From NCBI RefSeq assembly GCF_009730915.1, contig NC_052476.1, positions 16,832,162-16,896,161 on the forward strand: a DNA stretch of 64,000 bases, in the 5' to 3' direction. Source of the stretch: Dioscorea cayenensis subsp. rotundata. Taxonomy: Eukaryota; Streptophyta; Magnoliopsida; Dioscoreales; Dioscoreaceae. A program made the position numbers and the translations under genes. The notes under the pieces are model-generated. The model did not search any database and was not told the DNA's origin. It saw only the letters and a list, made by a program, of their open reading frames with translations. Positions 24,461 through 35,551 of the stretch are shown piece after piece; position 1 is the first letter of the stretch, and every line of letters begins with the position of its first letter.

Positions 24461-25577
24461 CGTCCATAGAGCGATTGAGGAAGATCCTCATCAACTCCCT
24501 GCTAGTATTTGTTAAGACGACTCGAACCAACCCATTTCTTCTTCTTCGAATAAAAAGCTTTCCGAGCCGTCCCCGGTCCAATGTTTGATTGGCCTTGATC
24601 ATCTCTCTCGTTGCTCGGTCGGGGTCTTCAGCGACATCTTCCTTCGATCGCGGGGGACGATGGCGACAGACATCAGCTGCGAACACATCCTTACATGGTT
24701 GTTCTTGTTGTGGGATTGTGTCGCGCTCGATGCGTGGGGACGAGCAGTGACAGCATCAACCCGCTGAGACACATCCTTACATGGTTCTTGTTGTGGTGGA
24801 ATTGTGTCCTGCTTGGCTGCGATACTGTCGGCCACGTCCACGGCCACGGCAACGGATTCGACGATCTTCTCAACCGTGTCCATCTTTGATGCCGCAATCT
24901 CGGCAGCCGGTTCCACCGGGTCGAGGATTTCATCGAGAGAGAGTCGGCGGCCTTCTCAACGCGGCAACGGCCACATCATCTCGATGTCCTTCTCAACAAC
25001 GACGATCGCCACCGATGGTGTTGCTATTGTTTCATCGTCAACCGGCGGTGGAGACAGAGGCAGTATTGTTCTCCTCTTTTTCGCAAGTCTCTTGGAATGA
25101 CCTTCCCAATGATGTCCTCATCGTCAAATTCCGACGCCTCGTTCGTCCCGGGTGCTTCAGTTCTTTCGAGGGATGGCGCGATCGGGTTGTGAAACGTCCT
25201 TCCAGCCTCCGACATGAGCGACAAGTCGAGAAACTTCGGTCATCAATATCTGGCATGCTGCGTAAGAGTTGCGGTGACATCTTCAGCCCTAATGTCACCG
25301 GTGGGGCTTACACGTCGGAGGGGCTGCCATGGTCGGGGACCGTCGTTGTCGTGGTAGGGGTTGTTGCATCTGCCGGGTAGGGGAGGGCTTCTCCCGGCGT
25401 CGAGGAATGCGTGCGCGTGGTGGGGTGGAAGTAGGAGAGCAGGCGTCCCAGCGCGTACGATAGAGGTCGCCTCTCATCCCGCCTTCGAGCAAGTGGTTCG
25501 GGAGCGATGGCATCCATCCGTCGGTTGGCCCCAACAAATATTTCTTCTTCGACGTTCACGGAACCATCTCGAAACTA
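24461..25577 (-). pseudogene. Middle exon of the Ulp1-like gene, apparently frameshifted
   Basis: A GC-rich block much unlike the AT-rich DNA around it. It starts after a TTAG acceptor near 25578 and ends at the GT donor at 24459-24458. Several minus-strand frames are open in turn (25559-25308, 25298-25038, 25224-25024, 24916-24599, 24686-24461), as expected from a coding exon hit by indels. The translations are rich in Pro, Arg, Thr and Asp, with no known domain: probably the disordered linker before the protease domain. Read errors in the assembly are an alternative cause. Confidence 0.45.
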
Positions 25578-25803
25578 ACATATGTAAACCAAACAATTTC
25601 AGCTGAAATCATTCATTTTAAACTATAAAAACTATATTTAAAGCAGTGTTTATATATTTAAACGTTATAGAATATAATTAAACGGAGAACAAAATATTTA
25701 AACCAGTATGAATAAGAGTTAAACGGTAAATACTAAAGTTAAACGCTAAATAAAATGTTTAAACGTTAAAGACTTATGTTAAACATTGTCCATGATTTAT
25801 TAC

Positions 25804-26445
25804 CTCTTTTCCATCGAGCGATTACAAGCTCGCTTTCTACCGTCGCTTGCTTTCCGTGAGTACTTTCACCGTAGCACAACATCCTTGGGATCTTGCCGAA
25901 AACGGACTTTCTTCCCCGTTCCGGTCAGCTCAGTAAAAACCGGGACGTTAAGCGCGACCGAGCAACCCTTAATGTACCACGTGTTGGTCTTCTTCCCGGC
26001 GCATCTATCTTGCACTCGGGCGGTCGCTATGGAATATCCTCCATAAGCCACTTGTGCGTCGCTCGCGCCCATGCGTATCACCCCATGGTCGGTAGATCAT
26101 CGACGTAATCAACGATCCGGTTCGGGAACCGAGCATGATGTATTTGGGAAGAGGATCGTCCCCATGAGGTACACCATCGAGTTTGACGAAATTATCTTCT
26201 TCTTCCCTCTCAGTCGAACAAGTTGCAGCAGAGTGCTCTTGATGGAGTCTCCGTGTCTCTCGTGGGTCTTTGATAGATACCGCCCTTCGAGCCGACCGGT
26301 TTTTCTTCTTCGAAAGACCACTGCGTCGCCATCGCAACGCAGACCAAGCACGAGGGCCACATCTTGAGGTCCGAAACTCATCGGGCTTTCCCGATCCCTC
26401 GAATTTATTGGTGCGACCATCGTACCTTTGCAAAAAGAGAATCAA
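25804..26445 (-). pseudogene. N-terminal domain of the Ulp1-like gene (DUF1985-like)
   Basis: Minus-strand text such as MSFGPQDVALVLGLRCDGD (near 26370), STLLQLVRLRGKKK, MVYLMGTILFPNTSC, RCAGKKTNTWYIKGCSVALN and ELTGTGKKVRF (near 25915) resembles the domain found N-terminal to Ulp1 proteases in plant transposon-borne proteins (DUF1985-like). It is spread over at least two frames, so one or more indels are present. The region ends at a GTAATA donor near 25803. The domain name is from memory and is less certain than the protease call. Confidence 0.5.
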
Positions 26446-27551
26446 GAAGGGCTCTCTCTTGGTATATAGCTTCTAGCTCGATGAAGCCGCAAGCGGTGTC
26501 CGTCGAATAATCTCCCGATGTCGAGGGGTCGTGTTATTTTTCAATTCGACTAAAGTCTCCACTCTCGGGTGTCAAATAGCATCGACCATTAACTAGGGTT
26601 GACCGCCATAATCACAAAGCTCGCGACAATAACAACACATTCAACATGCAGTATTGACAAAAGTTTAAGCGGAAATATAAGGTTTTAAACGGTAAACTCT
26701 CGGTTATTAAACAGAGATATAAAATGTTAAACAGAGACCCATTTTGTTAAAGCAGACGAGAATACTTAAAGCAGGGACAACAAATGTTAAGCTAGTAACA
26801 TCTCATTTCTTAAACGTCAACCCTCATTTTGTAAAATCGCAACCATATCAAACGAAAGCGGAAATGTACATTATAAATATTACACAAATCATAACAATCG
26901 AAAAAACTAATTCGATAGTGTATACATACGAAAATGCAAAACAAAACAAAACCCTAGCTGAGAAATCTCCCTGCAGACTAACAAAACCCCAGCGGAGAAA
27001 TCCCCCTACAGACTTCAATATCTTCCAACAAAAATAGGAGCACCAAACAAAACCGAAAAATCTTTCTTTGTAACGAGCAGCTTAACATAAAAACCATACT
27101 CAATACCTTAGATTTCAAAGTCGATGAAATGCCAACTAGTTGCATGGAGGACTTCTCCTTGAGATACCGGTGGAAAGGGAAAAAGGCGATGAAATGCCGA
27201 TTACAGAGGCTTACGCAGTAGAGACAACTCGGAGACGACTGGAAATGGAAAAAGTGAAGACATGAGTTGAGAAAAAGCAATTAAACGGCTCCAATAAATT
27301 CGTCTCGGGGTTACCCTACGTAAAACCGCCCACTTCCTCTCAAATCGCCGAGATGGTCTGCACCCACGACTCCCCATGCAAGGGCATTTTTGTCCAAAAA
27401 AATTTGAAACTCACTCCGCTCACATCCGTTCATGGGTTTGGGGGTTTGAAAAACATAGAGTTTAAAAGGAGGGATTTTTGGGGATTGCAAAAACTAATGG
27501 GGTGTTTTTGGCAATTTTACAAACTTAAAGGGTTTTTTTGGCAATTTCCAC
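26446..27551. other. Non-coding right arm of the Ulp1 element
   Basis: Contains more TTTAAAC-type words (26660-26830), and probably the promoter and 5' end of the minus-strand Ulp1-like gene. The last 200 bp are the degenerate terminal repeat (GGGTGTTTTTGGCAATTTT motifs). Confidence 0.45.
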
Positions 27552-27560
27552 TAAAATCTA

Positions 27561-28431
27561 TATCAATATAATTTTCTCTTTATCTTCCGAATTCATCATT
27601 TTTTTTTTCTTCAATTTTTTTCTCATCTAATAAAACTAGTAAAAGCATCAAGACTCCAATGGATTGACTTCACTCTCATATCAAATACTACATATTTTCA
27701 GCAGACACCATCCAACTACTCAAGAAACCAGCACAAATACTTTATTCTAAATTAAAAAACTACAAGGCAATAAAAATAAATAAACATAAAACGCAAACAA
27801 ATGAAAAATTAAAACAAAAAAGGGAAAATAGAAATTCAAAAGGAAAGTTAGAGAGCTCACCTCTTGTTGCAAACGACGAGGTTGGCTCTACTCCATTTCT
27901 TCTCCCCAAGCATGGGTTCAAAGAACTCTTACCTTATGAGCCCTCCAATATCCTTCCAAACCCTTCCTCACGTTGCACCAGAGGCTTTGGACAAGAAGCC
28001 TACGAACGACGATATGAAAGCAAAAAATATATATATATATATATATATAACTATATCGTAATTTTGTCTATTTATATATAATTCATATTATCCTATGTCA
28101 TTATTTGATCCACTTCAAATGTAAAATACGATAACAAAATGATATCTGATACCTTATCTGTTGTGCACCAACTAGAACATAAGATAAAAGCTTATCATAA
28201 CCATATCATTTTCTACTTTTATTTAGTATTCATATTCTATCCGTCTTTATCCTATCATGTATACTTTTTTTTTTTTAATAACCGGTTCTTATTAAAAAAA
28301 TATATGTTTTTTAAAAAGATAAAATATTTCACATTATCTACATATATAACTTCGGATATGTCTTATAAAGGAGCTTTTATATAATATATAAAGAAATTAA
28401 TCTTATTTCAACCCAAACAACTTCCTTGGTT
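27561..28431. other. Spacer between two Mutator-like insertions
   Basis: AT-rich DNA with a (TA)n run near 28027-28050. The stretch 27860-28020 is more GC-rich and partly open on the plus strand (65 residues), but I recognise nothing in it. Confidence 0.5.
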
Positions 28432-29015
28432 TTAAAAATAGGGATTTTTACTTGCATACCCTTGTAAAATCATGAATTTGCTTAAATACCCTCATAAAAA
28501 TAATATTTACTTGTATAACTCTACAAATCAATTATATTTGCTTATATGCCCCTATGGTTAAGTTGACTGGTGTTAAATCAATGGATGGAATAAGGGTAAA
28601 TTACTAAAATGGGTTTGGTTTATATACCCCTATAATTTTTTTTTCTTATTTTGTAGGCATTACTCATCTCATTCAACAAATAACCATTATGGGTTTGTTA
28701 ATATACCCATCAAAGTTTTTTATTATATTTATAGACTTTAAATTATTTAAATTATAAATAACCAATGTAATTTTTTTATATACACTTTAATTATTTTTAA
28801 AAATTATTAAAAATCATGAATTTTTGAGCAAATTCATATTTCTAAAGTTTTTAGAAACATCTCTAAAAACAATTTACATTATCACATGCTTTTACAAACA
28901 CAACCTAAAAATAGGTAAAAAATTACTACATGTAACAATATATTATTAGATTTTCATCAAACTTAATTATGCCATCTATGTCGTATATTATATGCGAAAG
29001 CAGGATCACTTACCT

Positions 29016-29349
29016 CCAGCCATAGCAAATTGTTGAAGACGATGAGAGTCTTGAGTCCACGCTTAAAAGTAACCAGGGACTCTTCCAATCTATCCCTTCC
29101 TCTCCCACCGATGGAGCTAGGTATTTGTTAGAACGATAGATTGGGGACCCCTGATGCTGTCTATATATAATCCTTACTTAACTCAACTTAAAGGTTTGAG
29201 TTAGATCACAACTCAAAGTGCCAATTAGAATTAAATTAGGATTCCACCAGATAAGTCATGGGCCACTTTATTTAGTTTGAATTCAGTTTGACTTCAGTTT
29301 GAATCAATATCATCACGAAGTTGAATTCAGAATAGGACTCAAACTAACA
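29016..29349 (-). repeat. 3' LTR of the nested copia element
   Basis: On the minus strand it starts TGTTAGTTTGAGTCC after the purine tract. It contains a TATA-like TTATATATAGACAGC (near 29160), and its similarity to the other LTR ends at CCAGCC (29016). The true 3' end may extend up to about 25 bp further (GGAGGTAAGTGATCC). Confidence 0.8.
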
Positions 29350-29707
29350 TTTTCCCACTTGGTCCAAAATTATCAGGTGTCTTAATATCTATTCACATTA
29401 ACCTATGAATCAGTATGTTCTACATCAAAGAAATAAATTACACGAATCATGGCGGTAAGTCATCATTATAACCGAATATTACCTTCCATGCCTTACGATG
29501 CAATCTCTCTCTCTAATGCAAAACCTATATATGCCATTTTATCATAATGAATAAGCCAGATGCTTATTCGGGTCCAACACATGCAAAATAATAATGCATA
29601 AACTTAATAATTGTCATTCTCAAACTTAATGTATACGCTTAAAGAGAAGACAAGTAAATAAATAAATAAATGTTATGAGAGTTCAATACTAAAGTGATAC
29701 TAATTGT

Positions 29708-32700
29708 TCATAGAGAAGAACCAATTCCCATATGTTCAACATGATCTCTAAACAACTTTGGTGTGATTCCTTTCGTCAAAGGATCCGCAATCATCAACTC
29801 TGTGCTAATGTGTTGAATGGTTACTTCACCGCCATTCACGCTTTCCTTTAGTGCCAAATATTTGATGTCTATGTGTTTACTTCGACTACCACTCTTATTA
29901 TTCTTAGAGAAAAACACAGCATCAGAATTATCACAATACATCCTTAATGGCTTGGATATAGAATCAATGATTCTAAGCCCTGATATGAAACTCCTCAACC
30001 AAATACCCTGGAAACTCGCCTCGAAACATGAAACAAACTCGGCTTCTATAGTGGAAGTAGCAACCAAAGTCTGTTTTGCACTCCTCCATGAGATAGCACC
30101 ACCGGCCAACATGAAAATATAACCGGATGTTGATCTCCGAGAGTCAAGACAGCCATCATAATCTAAATCCAAGTACCCAATGACTTCTAAGTCATCTGAT
30201 CTTCTGTATGTAAGCTTGTACTCCTTCGTACCCTGAAGGTACCTCATTACTTTCTTTGTAGCTTTCCAGTGGTAAATCCCTGGATTACTTTGATATTTTC
30301 CCAACATCCCCACAGCATATGCAATGTCCGGTCTTGTACAGACCTGAGCATACATAAGACTTCCAACGGCTGAAGCATATGGGATGTTTTCCATCTGTTC
30401 CTTTTCCAAGTTATTTTTAGGACACTGGTCTAAGTTAAACTTGTCATCTCTCACAATAGGCGCAACACTAGGTGAACGATTTTCCATCCGGAATCTCTCA
30501 AGAATTTTATTAATATAGGCTTCTTGAGATAAACCCAAAACATCACGGGATCTGTCTCGATGTATCTTAATGCCAATGACATAAGATGCCTCGCCCATAT
30601 CTTTCATATCAAAATTCTTAGAGAGAAATCGCTTCACCTCATGCAACATACCCTTATTATTGGTTGCAAGCAAAATATCATTAACATATAGGACTAAAAA
30701 GCAAAACTTACTCCCATTGTCTTTATAATATATGCATTGAACCTTAATGTTCTCAACAAAACCGAATGATGAGACAACATCGTGGAACTTCAAATTCCAC
30801 TGTCGGGATGCTTGTTTCAGTCCGTATATAGATTTCTTAAGCTTGCAAACCAAGCTTTCACCTTCACTACAGAAGAATCCTTCAGGTTGTTTCATGAACA
30901 CCTCTTCATCTAGATCTCCATTAAGGAAAGCCATTTTCATATCCATCTGACGTAATTCCAAGTCAAAATGAGCAACCAATGCCATTATAATACGAAACGA
31001 GTCCTTTTTCGAAACTGGGAAAAAGTCTCATTATAGTCGATGCCCTCTTTCTGAGTAAATCCTTTAGCAACCAATCTGGCCTTGTAACGCTCAATGTTGC
31101 CCAGCGAGTCCTTTTTAGTTTTGTAGACCCACTTACACCCAATGGGTTTCGCCCCTTCAGGCAACTTGATTAGATCCCAAACACTATTATGTGCCATGGA
31201 CTCCATCTCATCCTTCATAGCATCATACCATAACTTAGAATTACTACAGCTAATGGCTTGTGAAAACATTTTAGGGTCATCAGCAGCTCCAAAATCATAG
31301 TCAGATTCTTGTAAATACACAACATAATCACTAGATATTGCCGATTTCTTAATTCTAGTTGATCTTCTTAATGGCACATCGTTATCTTCTTGATGAAGTT
31401 CTTCCTCAATAACTTCAGGTTGATGTTGTGGGACTTGATCAACTGGATCAGCAGGATGTGGTTCCTCAACGATTGTCATTTCAATGTCTTCCAAATCTTG
31501 ATGGTTATCATGTGAAACAATCAATCTTTGATTAGTGTCCGGAGTTTCTTCATGATCTTCTTCAAGACTAAAGTCTAGATGTTGATCACTCCCACTAATC
31601 AAGTCATTCTCAAGAAATTTGGCATTTCTTGATTCCACAATTCTAGTGCTATATGATGGACAATAAAACCTATAACCCTTAGACTTTTCGGCATAACTAA
31701 TAAAATAACCGCTAACAGTTCTTGGGTCCAACTTTCTCTCATGTGGATTAAACACTCTTATTTCAGCAGGACAACCCCAAACACACATATTTTGCAAACT
31801 CGGTTTCCAACCTTTGAACAATTCAAATGGAGTTTTAAAAACTGCTTTGGTCGGAACACGGTTTAATATATATGCTGCTGTTTTAAGAGCCTCAATCCAC
31901 ATAGATCGAGGAAGTTTGGAGTTGATAAGCATACTCCTAACCATATCCATTAAAGTGTGGTTTCGTCTTTCAGCTACACCATTTTGATCTGGTAAGCTAG
32001 GCATAGTATATTTGGGCCACAATACCATGCTCTTCTAGAAACCTCGCAAATGGACCTGGTGCTTGTCCATCCTCTGTGTACCTACCATAATATTCTCCTC
32101 CTCTATCTGATCTCATGATCTTTATTTGCTTACCGCATTGTTTCTCTACTTCAGCTTTAAAGATCTTGAAAGCATCTAATGCTTCACTCTTATTGTCAAG
32201 CAAGTAGAGATACATAAAGCGTGAATAATCATCAATGAAAGAGATGAAGTATCTCTGACCATACGAGTCCATCTCTGGACTACAAATGTCTGTATGTATG
32301 ATCTCTAATAGGCATGAACTCTTCCTAGCACCTTTCTTAAATTTGTTGGTTTGTTTCCCCTTTATGCAATCCACACAAGTTTGAAAGTCGGTAAAATCAA
32401 GAGAGTCAACAATTCTATCATTCACCAACTTCTCAATTCTCTTTATGGAGATATGTCCCAATCTCCGGTGCCATAACATAGAAGATTTATCATTCAAAAC
32501 ACTATTTTTAATACCAACATTTACTTGATCATGCAACACATTATAAGAAACATTACTTTGTAAATAAATTTGAAAAAGACCATCACACAATGCACCATTC
32601 CCAACAAGAGAAGAATTATAAAACAAACGAAAATATGTTTCATAAAACTTAAAGGAATATCTTAATGGTACAAGTTGTGAAACTGAAATTAAATTTCTAG

Positions 32701-33197
32701 AAAAACTAGGAATATAAAAAGTCTTTTCCAAATCTAAAACAAATCCTGAAACTAAAACTAATTTGCATGTCCCGACTGCCTCTACATGTGAACGAATCTT
32801 ATTCCCTGAATAAATAAACTGTTCACTCTTCATCGGTATCCTTCGGCTTAAGAAGCCCTGCAAGGTATTAGAAATATGGATTATGGTACCAGAATCAATC
32901 CACCAAGTGTTATGACAAACATCAACCATATTAGATTCATAACAAACGAAAGAAATTTCAGTACCTTTCTTCTCAAGATGAATCTTGAGTTTCGGACAAT
33001 CCTTCTTCATGTGCCCTTTCTTCTTACAAAAGAAGCACTTGGACACCTTCTCGATCTGAACATGTAATTTGTCTTTATCTTTTTTCAGGTTGGTTTGTCC
33101 TCTCTTCATATCTCGAGTAGCCATATGTCCACTTTCACTATTTTTCTAATAGCAACCTTTCCTCCTCTTGAACACACATGGTCAAAAGCTCATTAAT
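29708..33197 (-). pseudogene. copia gag C-terminus and pol (protease, integrase, RT, RNase H)
   Basis: Minus-strand order: INELLTMCVQEEERL (end of the split gag), zinc knuckle CFFCKKKGHMKKDC (near 33030), protease WWIDSGT (near 32900), pre-integrase LWHRRLGHIS (near 32465), integrase HTDICSPEMDSYGQRYF and SDRGGEYYGRY, RT (CKWVYKTKKD, QMDMKMAFLNGDLDEEVFM, SIYGLKQASRQW), and RNase H with ATSTIEAEFV up to the stop at 29708. The order integrase before RT is diagnostic for copia. Frame changes occur near 32010 (in integrase) and near 30990 (in RT), plus a stop before the zinc knuckle. The RT box reads YVND instead of YVDD. Confidence 0.9.
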
Positions 33198-33339
33198 AGA
33201 TCTGTTTATATAAAAATTTTGGCATGTCCTAATCCAAATCAAATTAAAATTTTAAAATCACATGTGACCCAATCATAATCAAATTAGGACAACATGTGGA
33301 TAAGATAGATAAATTTTATAATATATGGATATATTCAAG

Positions 33340-33990
33340 ATCACCTAAGAATACATATTCTGAGGCGATTTAAATATTAAAATCCAAAGATCAGCCTAGA
33401 GCACAGATCTCAAAGCGATCAAATATATATATATATATATGTTCAAATCCCTGGATCAGCCCAGAGCACCGATCTCGAGGCGATCTAAAATACTAGATTT
33501 ACCGAGAGCACAGATCTCGAGGCAATTTAAAAAAATATTCAAATATCCGGATCAGCCAAGAACACCGATCTCGAGGCGATCCAAAATATGCAAATATCAA
33601 GATCTGCCGAGAGCACCGATCTCGAGGCGATCTAAATATTCAAATCTCCGGATAAGCTAAGAGCACCGATCTCGAGGCGATCCGAAATATGCAAAGATCA
33701 AGATCTGCCGAGAGCACCGATCTCGAGGCGATCTAAATATTCAAATCTTCTGATAAGCCAAGAGCACCGATCTCGAGGCGATCCAAAATACTCAAATATC
33801 AAGATCTGCCCAGAGCACAGATCTCGAGGCGATCTAAATATTCAAATCTTTAGATAAACCAAGAGCACCGATCTCGAGGCTATCCAAAATACTCAAATAT
33901 CAAGATCTACCCAGAGCACAGATCTCGAGGCATTTCAAATTTCAAGGCCAGCCTATAGCACCGATCTTGACGCGACCACAATACCAAGAT
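33340..33990. repeat. Tandem repeat of about 50 bp in the LTR unit
   Basis: About 12 units built on the phrase GAGCACCGATCTCGAGGCGA followed by TCTAAATATTCAAATC-type spacer. Inter-copy distance is about 46-56 bp. Similar words (AGCACAAATCTCGAGGGG) occur at the start of the second LTR near 52485, linking both families. Confidence 0.88.
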
Positions 33991-33999
33991 CAGTCATGT

Positions 34000-34568
34000 A
34001 TACAAATCACGGGGCAAAATATATATAGATATATAATATAAAATTTAAATTAACATAAAAAAAAAATCTCTAATAAGATAAAATAATCGAATAAATCAAA
34101 TCGTATAAAATAATAATAATAAAATAATGTATATATATATATATATATAATAAGATAAGTTAAAATAAAATAAATTAAGCAATATATATATAATTAAAGT
34201 AAAATAAAATACGATAAAATATGTATATATATATATATAAAAAAAATCAAATCAAATTAGAGAATATAGAATAAATAAAATAAATAAAATCCAATAAACA
34301 AAATCCAATATATATAATATGAAATTCAAAATCAAATCAGATAAAGATAAAAAAAATCAATAATATATAGAAATAAATAATAATAATAATAATAATATAT
34401 ATAAAAAAATCAAATAAAAGAATATAATAATATACGTATATAAACCAAACCAGATAAATAAAGTAAGTAAATAAACGTATGTATAAATGATAATAATTAT
34501 ATTAAAGATAATATAATACATATATAATAAACTAAAATAAAATAATATATATATATATAAATATATAT
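34000..34568. other. AT-rich low-complexity part of the LTR unit
   Basis: Almost only A and T, with several (TA)n runs and ATAAAATAAA words. No gene. The Mutator element inserted at its right edge. Confidence 0.7.
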
Positions 34569-34576
34569 AAAAGGAA

Positions 34577-34708
34577 AGAGTAATGCTATATAGAACGAAA
34601 ACATAACACGAAACCAGCCACACGAATGATGTGGCTGGTGACGTGTTTTTTTTTATTTTAAATAAAAAAAAAATAAAAAGAGAAGAGAGGTCACGGGTTC
34701 TCTCTTCT
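34577..34708. repeat. Left terminal inverted repeat of the FAR1-type element
   Basis: Contains CCAGCCACACGAATGATGTGGCTGG, itself an imperfect palindrome, then an A/T run and GAGAGGTCACGGGTTCTCTC. It pairs with 41858-41984 with few mismatches and a small length difference in the A/T run. Confidence 0.93.
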
Positions 34709-34713
34709 CTCTG

Positions 34714-34752
<39 letters not shown>

Positions 34753-35120
34753 TTTTGTATGCTCCTGCCGATATTGGTCTCCCCAGCCTCCCGGCTGCCT
34801 GTCCTCTCCCCGCCTCCCAGCCCGGTCCGTCTCTCCCACTCCCGGCCGCCATCCGCTCTCCCGCCTCCCGGTGGCACCCCGTCTCCCCACTCCCGCCCTG
34901 CCTCTGCCTCCCGTGCCCGTGCCCGTCTGCCTCCCGCCTCCCCGGCCGTCGTCTCCCCACTCCCGACCGCCTGCTCTCCCTGCTTCCCGGCCCCGTGCCA
35001 CCGCCTCCTCCCTCCCCCATCCCGGCCGCCATTTTCGCCACTCCCGGCCCCCCATCCCGGCCACCATTTCCTGCCCGTCCCGTGCGGCTTCCTCCCCAGC
35101 TCCTGACCGTAATTACCTTG
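34709..35120 (+). promoter_or_regulatory. (CT)n and GC-rich subterminal block, likely promoter and 5' leader of the transposase gene
   Basis: A (CT)n run (34713-34750) is followed by about 350 bp rich in C, with repeated CTCCCGGCCGCC and CTCCCCACTCCCG words. An inverted counterpart lies at 41460-41830. Its long open frames on both strands are a composition effect. A transcript starting here could splice to the acceptor at about 35531 just before the transposase start. Function is inferred from position only. Confidence 0.45.
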
Positions 35121-35551
35121 ACCATATTTTCCTACTTTAATTTCATGATTTGTTCAAATCCCGCCATAGAATTGAGATTAAAAAAAATTTTTAAAAAAAT
35201 AATCCTTACTTAATTCTATTAGCCTTGGGATAAAATTAAATTGAATTTATTTTTATTTTCAAAATTAATAGTTTACACATTTAATTAACACATTTAATTA
35301 ATTATGGATTATTTTTGTTTGTGTTACTTATAACAGATTCTTGTGGCTAAATAATCTACTCCATTGCACAATAGTTATGAATGGATTTTTTTTGTTTGTT
35401 GGCAATGTATATGAATTATTTTTGGAGTTATTTAAGCATCATCTTGATTTTTTTGGTATGATTTTTTTGAATTAGAAACCATTGCTTTACTTCATGCTTT
35501 CTAAATATTTGTCCCACCATTTGTTTTTAGACATATACCTAAAGCAAGAAC

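Larger units (their letters stand above)
21393..27551 (-). mobile_element. Mutator-like element carrying a Ulp1-type protease gene, 6.2 kb
   Basis: Perfect 9-bp duplications TAAAATCTA flank the element (21384-21392 and 27552-27560). The ends are diverged inverted repeats rich in CCCCAAAAA/GGCAATTT motifs (left AAAACTTCCCAAAAACCCCC against right, inverted, AAAATTGCCAAAAACACCCC). A 9-bp duplication is typical of Mutator. The interior has a minus-strand gene whose last exons are a C48/Ulp1 protease, and no MuDR-type transposase. Mutator-like elements that carry Ulp1-like genes (the Kaonashi type) are known in plants, and this looks like one. It would depend on another element for movement. Confidence 0.88.

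Noticed and set aside
24456..25606. Independent genes on the plus strand in the GC-rich block of the Ulp1 element
   Set aside because: The minus strand has splice junctions in phase with the protease exons; the plus-strand frames are better explained as shadows.
30747..30950. Plus-strand frames opposite the copia pol
   Set aside because: Shadows of the minus-strand RT and RNase H coding sequence.
34357..35213. Several long open frames on both strands rich in Pro, Arg and Gly
   Set aside because: The region is GC-rich low-complexity DNA with (CT)n. Many frames lack stops at once, with no domain and no homologous text.
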